From Bacteroidota bacterium (GTDB taxonomy: Bacteria > Bacteroidota > Bacteroidia > Chitinophagales > Chitinophagaceae): 64,000 bases of DNA. This document shows, one piece after another, positions 53,047 to 62,064 of the stretch. The stretch spans positions 1 to 64,000 of the forward strand of contig JAFEAB010000095.1 of NCBI GenBank assembly GCA_018266615.1, read 5' to 3'. Made by a program: the position numbers and the translations under genes. The notes under the pieces were generated by a model. It was not told where the DNA came from and did no database searches. It saw nothing but the letters and a program-made list of their open reading frames with translations. The first letter of the stretch is position 1; every line of letters starts with the position of its first letter.

Positions 53047-53120
53047 CATTTTTCCATTCCCCTTTCCTGCCCCAATTTCTTCCCGGCTACCGGTAAATAA
53101 TATGAAAGATTGTCATTCAT

Positions 53121-53786
53121 TTAAAACAAGGCTTTCAACCCCGTAACGGCAATTTGAAGCCCTACACAAAAAATTAAGAATGCAGAAATCCGGTTAAGCA
53201 CTTTCTTACCATTATCACCCAACCGTTGCATCATCCGGCGGGTATTGCTGTAAAAAATAAAAATCAAAATACACATTACCAGAATAGCCAGTACAATTGC
53301 CAGGGTATTAATGAGATAATACGACCAATGAGCATCTGCACTATGTGCGCTAAGCGTAAATAATACCGAAATAGTGCCGGCGCCGGTAGTAACGGGAAAG
53401 GTTAAGGGATAAAATAATTTATCCGAAATCCGGGTTTCCGGTCCTGGTTCCCCTTTCCCCTCCTGCGGATGTGCGGCGTATTCATCTTTGTTTTCAGTCA
53501 GGGAGTCCCATCCCATCTTACAAATCATGATTCCCCCGGCAAGCTGTATTACCGGGATGGAAATACCGAAGAGTTCCAGTATCCAATGGCCGGCAAATAA
53601 TGAAACAATGCACAGGAGGAATGCATACATCGTGATTTTCTTTACTGCCGCTTTCTTTTCTGTTTCTGAAAGCTGCGACAAATAGGGATTTACAATAAAT
53701 GCCGAGCCAATCGGATTAACAACCGGGAACAGGGCTATAATGCCAAAAAATAGTAATTGAACAAAGGATTGAAAATGCTCGGCCAT
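53121..53786 (-). CDS. MarC-family integral membrane protein
   Basis: The 221-residue protein has six predicted helices and the MarC/UPF0056 motifs: LFFGIIALFPVVNPIGSAFIVNPYLSQLS near the start, AGGIMICKMGWDSL near residue 83, and FPVTTGAGTISVLFTL near 128, the repeated NPxG/TxGAG pattern. The family is a group of inner-membrane proteins of unclear transport function. It is a single gene on the minus strand, 75 bp from the tRNA. Confidence 0.92.
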   Translation of the reverse strand: MAEHFQSFVQLLFFGIIALFPVVNPIGSAFIVNPYLSQLSETEKKAAVKKITMYAFLLCIVSLFAGHWILELFGISIPVIQLAGGIMICKMGWDSLTENKDEYAAHPQEGKGEPGPETRISDKLFYPLTFPVTTGAGTISVLFTLSAHSADAHWSYYLINTLAIVLAILVMCILIFIFYSNTRRMMQRLGDNGKKVLNRISAFLIFCVGLQIAVTGLKALF

Positions 53787-54172
53787 AATTATAAAAATAT
53801 CCCTTCCTAAAATCTGTTTTAAAAAAAATGCATGTTCAAAACAAAGATATTAGGAAAATAAAATACATCCCGTTTGGTTGAAGTCTAAAAATCATCCAAT
53901 GAATAAAGTCCGGTTATGGTTAAATCAGCTTATCCCAGCATCCTGCCTGCCAAATAAGGTAAGTGCCAGCATTTCTTCTCCTCATTCCTAATTCCCAACT
54001 TCCTTCCGGCGAGCTAAATACCAGAGTATGCAATGGATTAAAAATGCCCCTCATTTTTTATAATTGACATTCGAATTAATATCTCTTCTTATGGAAGTCT
54101 TCCGGCGAAATTCAAAGGTTTCACCAAAAAATAGTCCATCGATTCGATGAAAAATTTAAACTGAAATTTTCC
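53787..54172. other. Intergenic region upstream of the heme-copper operon
   Basis: The MarC gene and the heme-copper operon are divergent. No gene is visible in this 390 bp. CTTCCGGCGA occurs twice (near 54002 and 54098). The palindromic operator follows immediately at 54173. Confidence 0.5.
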
Positions 54173-54196
54173 TTTTTATGATTAAAATCATAAAAA
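54173..54196. promoter_or_regulatory. Crp/Fnr-type palindromic operator of the heme-copper operon
   Basis: This is a perfect palindrome of TTTTTATGAT and ATCATAAAAA around TAAA. Its core TGAT-N4-ATCA is the exact FNR/DNR half-site geometry. It differs from the nos operator at 12612-12635 only in the outermost base and the fifth core base of each arm. The centre is 26.5 bp upstream of the first base of a -7 box, so about -40 from the expected start. Confidence 0.82.
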
Positions 54197-54210
54197 AATA
54201 AATTGAATCT

Positions 54211-54218
54211 TACCTTTG
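54211..54218 (+). promoter_or_regulatory. -7 box of the heme-copper operon
   Basis: TACCTTTG is an exact TAnnTTTG match, 14 bp after the palindrome. No -33 TTG is present, which fits a promoter that needs an activator bound at the palindrome. Confidence 0.65.
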
Positions 54219-54332
54219 ACAATACCGGTTCCAAAATAATTATGGGTTACCTTTAGCGCAGCATGAAGGGTTTCCCTTCTTAAGTCTTTGAGGTTCAGAA
54301 AGTAATTTTTTACCTTTTTCATTTTTTACAAG

Positions 54333-54887
54333 ATGAACGAATACAAATTTATTTTACTTGTTTTTTTGGATGCAGCCATTCTCATCGGACTGCTTGGGTA
54401 CTACATTTATAAATCGAGTTTAAACCCCGAAGGAGACAAATCCATCAAGAACCCGCTTCGGAAAAGGTTTTTCTTTTTGATTATGTTGTCGGCCGTGCTG
54501 CTGATTTTACTGGCCATCACCATTCCCAAATCGCCCTATTTCTTATTTGCGGATAAGCCGCCATCAAAACTGGTGTTTGTGGATGCGAAGCAATTTAATT
54601 TCATCATGTCGTACCAGGCTATCAACCCAAAGAACCCCAGCGCTGGGGAGAGCATTGAATTGCCGGTTGATCAGCCGGTGGAATTCCGGGTAACCAGCCT
54701 GGATGTAAATCATGGCTTTGGAATATACAATTCGCGGGCCGAACTGGTAACCCAAACCCAGGCCATGCCCGGGTATGTAAACCGGCTTCGCTGGGAATTT
54801 AAAGAACCGGGAACCTATAAAATTCTTTGTCTTGAATATTGTGGCCTCGGCCACCCGGTTATGAGTTCATCATTCATTGTTAAATGA
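54333..54887 (+). CDS. CuA-containing subunit II of a heme-copper enzyme
   Basis: The 184-residue protein has two membrane helices (residues 6-28 and 46-64) and a periplasmic cupredoxin domain. All CuA ligands are present: His127 (DVNHGFGIY) and CLEYCGLGHPVM with Cys166, Cys170, His174, Met177. There is no cytochrome c domain. It is shorter than canonical aa3 subunit II and resembles the ba3 or CuA-NOR type. Its stop overlaps the ATG of subunit I (ATGA). The leader carries the Crp/Fnr-type palindrome, so it is expected to be induced under low oxygen or NO. Confidence 0.92.
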   Translation: MNEYKFILLVFLDAAILIGLLGYYIYKSSLNPEGDKSIKNPLRKRFFFLIMLSAVLLILLAITIPKSPYFLFADKPPSKLVFVDAKQFNFIMSYQAINPKNPSAGESIELPVDQPVEFRVTSLDVNHGFGIYNSRAELVTQTQAMPGYVNRLRWEFKEPGTYKILCLEYCGLGHPVMSSSFIVK

Positions 54888-56335
54888 CCGTTACTATGGC
54901 ATCTTTATCGCTAAAAAAAGTTTCTTCCGCCTGGATCATTACCATACTTACGCTTTTTATTTGTGCTATCGTATTTGGTATCCTGATGCGGCTAAACCAG
55001 GGGAACGATATTAAACTTTCTCCCAATGGGTTTTATACCCTTATGACTACACACGGCCTCACTATGATTGGCATTTGGACGGTAGCAGGCATGGTAGGTA
55101 TTCAATACCTGCTCTCGAGGTACACAACTGTTTCAGCCAAATTAAACGTATTTGCCCTTGTACTTACAATTATTGGGGTAATCATGCTATGGATCAGCAC
55201 TTTTGTGGGGAATTTCCATACCGGTTGGACCTTCCTTTACCCTTTTCCTTTTTATATAGCATGGGCCAAATGGGCCACTCCCCTGTTTTTATGGAGCCTG
55301 GCAGTTTTGGGAATCGGCTGGTTTGTTTGGTCGGTAGGCATCCTGGTTGAAATCCTGAAAAAGTATTCATTAAAGCAGGCATTTGCCTGGCAACATTTAT
55401 CCAAAAAGGATCCGGAAGTAACCACTCCACCTTTCATCCTGATAGCCACGGTGTCGTTGGTGGGTATTATCCTTTGTCTGATAACAGCGGTTATACTGCT
55501 CATATTATTTTTTGCGGAATACTACTCCAATGGTTCGTTTAAAAACGATCCGCTGCTGATGAAAAACCTGACTTATTTCTTTGGCCATACCCTGGCAAAC
55601 GAAGCCTTATACTTAGGGGTTGCCTTGTTATATGAATTGTTGCCCGAAGTAAGTGGAAGGCCTAAATTTAAAATGACCTGGTATATTGCCCTTGCCTGGA
55701 ACTTTACCATGATATTTGTGCTAACTGCATTCTTCCATCACATGTACATGGATTTTGTACAACCGCTGGGCTTTCAAATGGTAGGACAGTTAGCATCCTA
55801 TTTTGCCAGCATCCCCGCTGCTGCCGTTTCTGCCCTCAGTGTAATCTTTCTGGTTTATGGCAACAAAATAAAATGGTCGTTAACGAATATCCTGTTTTTT
55901 ATCGGAGTGATCGGATGGATGATAGGAGGAATCGGAGCAGTAATTGACGCTACCATTTCAAATAACATTGTATTGCATAACACCCTTTGGGTTCCTGCTC
56001 ACTTCCATACCTACAATGCGATGGGTAACGTACTTTTTTGCCTCGCTTTCTTTTGGTGGGTGGCCAACGAATTTGCCGGCAGCCAGGAAACCACCAAATC
56101 ACATAAAATAACCATTGGCCTTATGCTGATAGGAGGTTTTGGATTTGTGCTGATGTTTTATATTGCCGGGGCTGCATCTGTTCCCAGAAGGTTTGCCTTT
56201 TATCCCAACGAACTTCAAATTGGAATGACTACAGCCACCTGGGCAGCATTCTTCGCCACCCTCTATTTGATTGCCATGTTGGCCATCATTTGGGAAATTG
56301 TACGAAAATGTATAAGGGTATTCTATTCTTCTTAA
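54884..56335 (+). CDS. Heme-copper enzyme subunit I lacking the catalytic tyrosine (candidate NO reductase)
   Basis: The 483-residue protein has about twelve helices. Heme ligands are His57 (TTHGLTM) and His375, with His373 for the high-spin heme (AHFHTYNAMG); CuB ligands are His235 and the pair His285-His286 (FFHHMYM). In oxygen reductases of the A and B families the tyrosine cross-linked to the first CuB histidine lies four residues on (HPEVY); here the segment is GHTLANEAL, so Asn239 replaces it, followed by Glu240. Loss of this tyrosine is typical of NO reductases, including non-canonical CuA-type forms. It is translationally coupled to the CuA subunit and followed by a SCO gene. The NO reductase call is inference; a divergent oxidase is the alternative. 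Confidence 0.85.
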   Translation: MTVTMASLSLKKVSSAWIITILTLFICAIVFGILMRLNQGNDIKLSPNGFYTLMTTHGLTMIGIWTVAGMVGIQYLLSRYTTVSAKLNVFALVLTIIGVIMLWISTFVGNFHTGWTFLYPFPFYIAWAKWATPLFLWSLAVLGIGWFVWSVGILVEILKKYSLKQAFAWQHLSKKDPEVTTPPFILIATVSLVGIILCLITAVILLILFFAEYYSNGSFKNDPLLMKNLTYFFGHTLANEALYLGVALLYELLPEVSGRPKFKMTWYIALAWNFTMIFVLTAFFHHMYMDFVQPLGFQMVGQLASYFASIPAAAVSALSVIFLVYGNKIKWSLTNILFFIGVIGWMIGGIGAVIDATISNNIVLHNTLWVPAHFHTYNAMGNVLFCLAFFWWVANEFAGSQETTKSHKITIGLMLIGGFGFVLMFYIAGAASVPRRFAFYPNELQIGMTTATWAAFFATLYLIAMLAIIWEIVRKCIRVFYSS

Positions 56336-57090
56336 TTGCCTGCCTTGGGTTTACAGATGCGATCTCCGACCCGGGTGCCGGTTATAATCTCTCCGAAGAA
56401 AAGGGACTTTATGCAAAAATTGCAGATGTTCCGCTAAACACCGGTTCGGGTAATATCCGCCTGCCAGAACTGTATCAACAAACTCCGGTAATGCTGGCAT
56501 TTATCTTTACCCGTTGCACCGGGATTTGCAATCCCTTTCTTTTGCACCTCAAAGACAATTTGGAATCCCTCGGTAGTAAAGAAAAATTTAAAGTGCTGGT
56601 GGTGAGCTTTGATCCGGCCGATAGCCTGTCCGATTTAAATAAACTCGCATACCGTTTTGGGTTACAGGACAACGACCAATGGATATTTGCCACCACTCCT
56701 CAAATTTCGAAGCTGGTAAACTCGGCAGGTTTCTACCCCGTTTGGGACAGCAGCAGGCAGCAGTTCGATCATGATGCGCTGTTGGTAGGAATTGATAAAG
56801 AAGGGCTGATAACCAAAAAGCTAATTGGTCTAAGAGATGTAAAGTCGTTGAATTGGATGATCCGGTCAATCCATGATGAGTTCATGCTTTCCTACCCACT
56901 ACCTAGAGAAAATATGTTATTCTCCTGCTTTTCCTACGATCCGGTAACCGGTAAAAAATCACCTTCTTTTGGATTGCTTTTCCTGGTACTTCCGGCCATT
57001 CTAACCATCATGCTGTTGGTTTGGTTTGCATACCAAAGCCCAAAGTGGCGTTTAAAATCGGCACAGGAAATTCCTCCGGCAAAAAATTAG
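56308..57090 (+). CDS. SCO1/SenC-family copper chaperone with C-terminal membrane anchor
   Basis: I chose ATG 56308 over a TTG at 56290; it begins a signal-like segment (MYKGILFFLIACLGF). The thioredoxin-like domain has the copper motif CTGIC (Cys70, Cys74 with the chosen start) and the distal His in FDHDALLVG. After about residue 210 a linker leads to one membrane helix (LLFLVLPAILTIMLLVWFAY), so the protein is anchored at its C-terminal end too. It inserts copper into CuA of the subunit II encoded two genes upstream. It overlaps the 3' end of subunit I by 28 bp, forming a single operon of three genes. Confidence 0.92.
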   Translation: MYKGILFFLIACLGFTDAISDPGAGYNLSEEKGLYAKIADVPLNTGSGNIRLPELYQQTPVMLAFIFTRCTGICNPFLLHLKDNLESLGSKEKFKVLVVSFDPADSLSDLNKLAYRFGLQDNDQWIFATTPQISKLVNSAGFYPVWDSSRQQFDHDALLVGIDKEGLITKKLIGLRDVKSLNWMIRSIHDEFMLSYPLPRENMLFSCFSYDPVTGKKSPSFGLLFLVLPAILTIMLLVWFAYQSPKWRLKSAQEIPPAKN

Positions 57091-57211
57091 AACTGGCAGC
57101 ATTCAACCCCTGAGCTAATAGGCATTTCGGCAGAAAGGGTCCTTGCTATACATTGATAAAGTTCAGGAAGGGCAAATATTTTTCCTGCTACCCCTTTTAA
57201 TTATAGTTTTC

Positions 57212-57219
57212 TATCTTTG
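57212..57219 (+). promoter_or_regulatory. -7 box of the DUF6660-like gene
   Basis: TATCTTTG is an exact TAnnTTTG match. The expected transcription start near 57226 falls on or after the TTG at 57225, which favours the ATG at 57246. Confidence 0.5.
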
Positions 57220-57245
57220 AGGCGTTGAGATTTTTTGCATTATTT

Positions 57246-57542
57246 ATGAGTTGCTGGTTACTCTTTGTAGCCTGTAAGCCCTGCGATGATAACAGGGAAT
57301 GCGCGAGCCATTTCCCGGCTCAAATCTACGCCGGCACACAACAGGGCCAACATAACCATCAAACAGAACATTGTTCTCCCTTTTGCATTTGTTCCTGTTG
57401 CACCACCTCCGTCTTTTTTACTGCTCCCCCGGCCCCTATATCTCCCTCGCCGATTTTTAAGCAGCATGTATATTATATACAAAATAGCGCTCCTGCTATA
57501 AAAATGCCATTGGATGTTTGGCAACCTCCCCGATTAGTTTAA
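57246..57542 (+). CDS. Small Cys/His-rich exported protein, DUF6660-like
   Basis: With the ATG at 57246 the protein is 98 residues (MSCWLLFVACKPCDD). It has a signal-like start with Cys residues, then HNHQTEHCSPFCICSCCTTS, a metal-binding-looking cluster of three His and five Cys. Similar small proteins precede CusA/CzcA-type efflux genes in many Bacteroidota, so a role in metal sensing or buffering is likely but unproven. A TTG at 57225 would add seven residues but is at the predicted transcript start. The gene lies 196 bp before the fused efflux pump on the same strand. Confidence 0.7.
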   Translation: MSCWLLFVACKPCDDNRECASHFPAQIYAGTQQGQHNHQTEHCSPFCICSCCTTSVFFTAPPAPISPSPIFKQHVYYIQNSAPAIKMPLDVWQPPRLV

Positions 57543-57738
57543 TTTCATTGGGCTCATCTGATTTATGATTTCAACTACAGGCAATCACTTCATGAAAAAC
57601 GAGTGAGCCCTATCAAAATGGATGAACCCTTTCTGCGAATCCTCCCGGCAGAAATTACAACTTCAAATTCATTTGCATTATTAAATGCCATCCCTGGACA
57701 AGATCCATGCAGTTGAATGGATGGAAAAATAGAATCGA
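57543..57738. other. Gap between the DUF6660-like gene and the efflux operon
   Basis: A GGGCTCA / TGAGCCC inverted repeat (57550-57556 and 57604-57610) with a 47-nt loop is present. It may be a weak terminator or leader structure. No clear promoter is visible. Confidence 0.4.
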
Positions 57739-60700
57739 ATGCTTTCAAAAATCATACATTTTAGCATCAGGAATAAACTGGTAATAGCGGTGGCAACCAT
57801 CGCCCTAATTATTTGGGGAGTTTGGAGTGCCTACCAATTGCCCGTTGATGCCGTTCCGGATATTACGAACAATCAGGTACAGGTAATCACCCTCTCGCCT
57901 ACCCTTGCTTCGCAGGAAGTAGAACAATTTGTTACCTATCCCATCGAACAAACATTGGCCAATCTGCCAGATATTGAAGAGATCCGCTCCATATCCAGGT
58001 TTGGGTTATCAGTGATTACGGTTGTATTTCACGATGATGTAAACATTTACTTTGCGAGGCAACTCATCACCGAACGCCTTAAGGAAGCGGAGGAACAAAT
58101 TCCCGAAGGGATGGGTAAACCGGAACTGGCACCCGTAAGTACGGGGTTGGGAGAAATTTATCAATACATTATCCATCCTGTAAAAGGATCTGAAAATAAA
58201 TACAGCGCAATGGATTTGCGCACTATGCAGGATTGGATTGTGGCAAGGCAGTTGTATGGTACGCCCGGCGTAGCCGAAGTAAATAGCTTTGGCGGCGAGT
58301 TAAAGCAATATGAAGTGGCGGTAAACCCAAACCGGTTAAATGCCATGAATGTAACCATTCCGGAAATTTTTAACGCCCTTCAAAAAAACAACCAAAATAC
58401 CGGTGGCGCCTATATCGATAAAAAACCAAATGCCTATTTTATCAGAAGTATCGGGCTGGTTTCCTCCCTTCAGGATGTGGAAAATATTGCCATCAAAACG
58501 TCGGCCCCCGGAGTGCCTGTTTTAATACGGGATGTGGCTGAAGTAAAATTTGGACATGCGGTAAAATTTGGCGCCCTCACCTATAATGGAGAAAAAGAAG
58601 CCGTAGGTGGTATTGTGATGATGTTGAAAGGTGCCAACAGCGCTGATGTAGTGGCCCGGGTGAAAGAAAAAATGCAAACTATCAAATCTTCATTGCCAAA
58701 TGATGTGGAGATAGAAGCCTACCTCGACAGGCAGGATCTGGTAGACCGGGCCATCAGTACGGTAAAAACCAACCTGGTGGAAGGGGCGCTCATTGTCATT
58801 TTTGTGTTGATTCTATTCCTGGGAAATTTAAGGGCGGGATTAATAGTAGCTTCTGCTATCCCGCTTTCCATGCTTTTTGCATTGGGTATGATGCGGCTTT
58901 TTGGTGTGAGCGCCAATTTGATGAGTCTTGGAGCCATCGACTTTGGATTGATTGTAGATGGGGCGGTAATCATTGTGGAAGCCACCCTCCATTTTTTGGC
59001 AGGAAAAAAGATCAATTCCAAATTATCTCGCAGCGAAATGGATGAAGCCGTAGAGGAAAGTGCAAAAAAGATGATGAATTCGGCAGCTTTTGGCCAGGTC
59101 ATCATCCTCATCGTGTACCTTCCCATCCTTTCGTTACGGGGTATCGAAGGAAAAATGTTTGGCCCCATGGCGCAAACCGTAAGCTTTGCCATCCTGGGAG
59201 CGCTCCTGCTTTCGTTGACGTATATTCCCATGATGAGTGCTGTTTTTCTCTCCAGGAAATCAGAAAAAAGGAAAAACATCTCCGATAAAATAATGGCCCT
59301 TCTGGAGCGATTATACTCACCCGTAATAAATGGAGCGATAAAAATAAAATATTGGGTGGTAGGCATTGCGATCCTTTTGCTGGCTATTTCGCTATTTACT
59401 TTTTCCAGAATGGGAGGTGAATTCCTACCTCAACTTCAGGAAGGCGACTTTGCGTTTCATTGCATCCTGCCCCAGGGAAGTTCGCTTTCCCAAAGCATTG
59501 AAACCTCGATGCAGGCGCAAAAAATAATCAAATCATTTCCGGAGGTTAAGACTGTAGTTGGAAAAACCGGAAGTGCTGAAATTCCTACCGATCCGATGCC
59601 CATGGAGGGTACCGATCTTATCATCACGTTAAAACCCATGAAAGAATGGACCACCACCAAAGATTATAATAAACTGGCCAATATGATGATAGAGAAATTG
59701 GGAAATATGCCTGGGGTATTTTTCGAATCGTCTCAACCCATTCAAATGCGATTCAACGAATTGATGACGGGAGTGAGGCAGGATGTAGCCATTAAAATAT
59801 TTGGCGAAAATGTGGATACCCTGGCCCTGCTTGCCAAAAAAGTGGTGAAAGTAATTCGGCCTGTTAAGGGAATTTCATCTCCACAAATAGAAAAAACAAC
59901 AGGTCTGCCACAAATTACCGTTCAATACGACAGGGCCCGGCTGGCAAATTATAAACTCGATATTGAGGATGTAAACAAAACCATCAGCGCTGCTTTTGCC
60001 GGAGAGACGGCAGGAGTTGTATTTGAGAATGAGCGAAAATTTGATCTGGTGGTAAGGTTAGATAATGAATTCAGGAGCACTATTGAGGATGTGAAAAACC
60101 TTTTCATTGCCACTCCCGCAGGAAACCAGGTACCCCTGAGCCAGGTGGCTAAGATAGAATTTAAAGACGGCCCGGCACAAATCAGTCGGGAAGAAGGAAA
60201 ACGACGCATCGTGATTGGTTTCAACGTAAAGGGCCGGGATGTAGAATCCGTAGTGGATGAAATTCAGAAAAAGCTTGCTGTTACCGGTAACAAACTCCCA
60301 TCCGGATACTATCTTACCTATGGGGGCACATTCGAAAACCTGAATGAGGCTTCGGCCCGGTTACGAATTGCTGTGCCCTTTGCCCTCTTACTCATTTTCG
60401 CTCTCTTATATTTCGCCTTTCATTCTGTGAAACTGGCAACGCTTATTTACACGGCAATACCCATGAGCGCGATCGGTGGTGTATTTGCCCTGCTGCTAAG
60501 GGACATGCCGTTTAGTATTTCGGCAGGCGTTGGGTTTATTGCGCTATTTGGAGTGGCCGTTTTAAATGGAATTGTACTCATCAGCACTTTCAATCAATTA
60601 TTGGAAGAAGGCGTGGAAGATGTAACCGAAAGAGTAATACGGGGTACAAAAATGAGGATGCGGCCCGTATTGATGACGGCTACTGTGGCATCCCTTGGCT

Positions 60701-62055
60701 TCCTTCCAATGGCCATCAGTACGGGAGCCGGCGCCGAAGTGCAAAAACCACTGGCCACGGTTGTTATCGGCGGCCTCATTACAGCCACGTTGTTAACCCT
60801 GGTGGTACTCCCCTGCCTGTATATTCTTTTTTCGGGTAAAAAGAAATTAAAAATGAAATCCATACCAACCATAATCCTATTTCTTATACTTCTGTTAGGT
60901 ATTTCAATGAACAGCAAGTCTCAACAACGGATAACCATAAACGCAGCCATCGACTCGGCATTAAATAACAACCTACGGGTAAAAATTAACCATTCGGAAA
61001 TAAAGGTGGCGGAACTGAACTCCAAAACCGCAAAAGAGATTCCTAAGACCGGATTTTTTGCAGAAAATGAAGATTACCATCCCGGCGACAAAAAGGGAGT
61101 ATTAAAAATTGGCGTTTCTCAGGAATTAGCCTGGCCGGGATTACAGAAGGCAAGAAAGGGATATTATATCCAGCAACTCAAATACCAGCAATTAAATTTT
61201 GCAACCCTTCGGTTAGAAATAACAAGAGATGTTATGCAGCAGTATTTTGAATTGTGGTACCTACAGGACAAACAGAAATTGTACAGTCAGTTAGACAGCA
61301 TTTACAGCTCGCTTTACGATGCCGCTGCCCTTCGCTATAAGACCGGGGAAGCGGCAGGAATTGATCAGATTGCCGCCCATGCAAAGCTGAAAGAATTACA
61401 GGCCATTTCCTTACAAAACAAAAAGGATTTCCGGATTAAACAGCAGGAACTCATGTTATTAATGAATACCCGGAATGAAATTTTACCGCTGGAAAAAGAT
61501 TTAGAGAAACTTAACCCCGCCCCAATTGCAGAAAATAGCAACCACGCCCTCCTCGCTCCTCAACAACAAAACATTCAAATAGCTGAAGCCCATGTGGAGG
61601 TGCAGAAAAAATTGAATATGCCCGAATTCTCGGGCAGATTCTTTAGTCAGCGTTTATGGGGCGCTCCTGATCCCTATACCGGCTTTTCAATTACTGCCGC
61701 GATCCCCCTTTTGGGGCGTGGATATTATAAAAACAAAGTGAAAGCAGCCAATACACAAAAAGAAATTGAACAAAATAAACTCAATTGGCAATTAGCTCAA
61801 TTAAATGCGGACAGAATTACCGCAATAGAAGAAGTGGAAAGAAATGGCACCATGCTCCAATTTTATGAAACTACCGGATTAGAGCAATCCACAGCAATTA
61901 TTAAAGCCGCCATGCTGGGATACCGCTCGGGCGAAATTAGCTTTGCCGAATTAAGCCAATATTTAGGCCAGGCAATTGAAACCAGGCAAAATTACCTGGA
62001 TGTTTTGAACAGATATAACCAAGCCGTAATCAGGTCTAATTACCTCAACCAATAA
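57739..62055 (+). CDS. Heavy-metal RND efflux pump fused to TolC-type outer-membrane channel (CusA-CusC)
   Basis: The 1438-residue protein has an N-terminal RND pump of the CusA/CzcA family (residues 1-1030): MLSKIIHFSIRNKLVIAVA, VDAVPDITNNQVQVITLSP, DFGLIVDGAVIIVEA (proton-relay region of helix 4), and GVAVLNGIVLIS. After a short cytosolic link (residues about 1025-1045) comes a hydrophobic segment and a TolC-family domain (MQQYFELWYLQDKQKLYSQLDS, AIPLLGRGYYKNKVKAAN, residues 1060-1438). This fusion is known in Bacteroidota, where it exports Cu(I), Ag(I) or divalent metals through the whole envelope. It is followed by the CusB-like adaptor 9 bp later. Confidence 0.94.
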   Translation: MLSKIIHFSIRNKLVIAVATIALIIWGVWSAYQLPVDAVPDITNNQVQVITLSPTLASQEVEQFVTYPIEQTLANLPDIEEIRSISRFGLSVITVVFHDDVNIYFARQLITERLKEAEEQIPEGMGKPELAPVSTGLGEIYQYIIHPVKGSENKYSAMDLRTMQDWIVARQLYGTPGVAEVNSFGGELKQYEVAVNPNRLNAMNVTIPEIFNALQKNNQNTGGAYIDKKPNAYFIRSIGLVSSLQDVENIAIKTSAPGVPVLIRDVAEVKFGHAVKFGALTYNGEKEAVGGIVMMLKGANSADVVARVKEKMQTIKSSLPNDVEIEAYLDRQDLVDRAISTVKTNLVEGALIVIFVLILFLGNLRAGLIVASAIPLSMLFALGMMRLFGVSANLMSLGAIDFGLIVDGAVIIVEATLHFLAGKKINSKLSRSEMDEAVEESAKKMMNSAAFGQVIILIVYLPILSLRGIEGKMFGPMAQTVSFAILGALLLSLTYIPMMSAVFLSRKSEKRKNISDKIMALLERLYSPVINGAIKIKYWVVGIAILLLAISLFTFSRMGGEFLPQLQEGDFAFHCILPQGSSLSQSIETSMQAQKIIKSFPEVKTVVGKTGSAEIPTDPMPMEGTDLIITLKPMKEWTTTKDYNKLANMMIEKLGNMPGVFFESSQPIQMRFNELMTGVRQDVAIKIFGENVDTLALLAKKVVKVIRPVKGISSPQIEKTTGLPQITVQYDRARLANYKLDIEDVNKTISAAFAGETAGVVFENERKFDLVVRLDNEFRSTIEDVKNLFIATPAGNQVPLSQVAKIEFKDGPAQISREEGKRRIVIGFNVKGRDVESVVDEIQKKLAVTGNKLPSGYYLTYGGTFENLNEASARLRIAVPFALLLIFALLYFAFHSVKLATLIYTAIPMSAIGGVFALLLRDMPFSISAGVGFIALFGVAVLNGIVLISTFNQLLEEGVEDVTERVIRGTKMRMRPVLMTATVASLGFLPMAISTGAGAEVQKPLATVVIGGLITATLLTLVVLPCLYILFSGKKKLKMKSIPTIILFLILLLGISMNSKSQQRITINAAIDSALNNNLRVKINHSEIKVAELNSKTAKEIPKTGFFAENEDYHPGDKKGVLKIGVSQELAWPGLQKARKGYYIQQLKYQQLNFATLRLEITRDVMQQYFELWYLQDKQKLYSQLDSIYSSLYDAAALRYKTGEAAGIDQIAAHAKLKELQAISLQNKKDFRIKQQELMLLMNTRNEILPLEKDLEKLNPAPIAENSNHALLAPQQQNIQIAEAHVEVQKKLNMPEFSGRFFSQRLWGAPDPYTGFSITAAIPLLGRGYYKNKVKAANTQKEIEQNKLNWQLAQLNADRITAIEEVERNGTMLQFYETTGLEQSTAIIKAAMLGYRSGEISFAELSQYLGQAIETRQNYLDVLNRYNQAVIRSNYLNQ

Positions 62056-62064
62056 TAAATACGA

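Noticed and set aside
53787..54172. Additional copies of the FNR-type palindrome
   Set aside because: I looked for TTTATGA or TCATAAA half-sites elsewhere, such as upstream of katA and in 57543-57738, and found only single half-sites without a partner at 4-bp spacing.
57543..57738. Inverted repeat GGGCTCA / TGAGCCC as a strong terminator
   Set aside because: The 47-nt loop and absence of a following T run make it weak; listed only as a possible structure.
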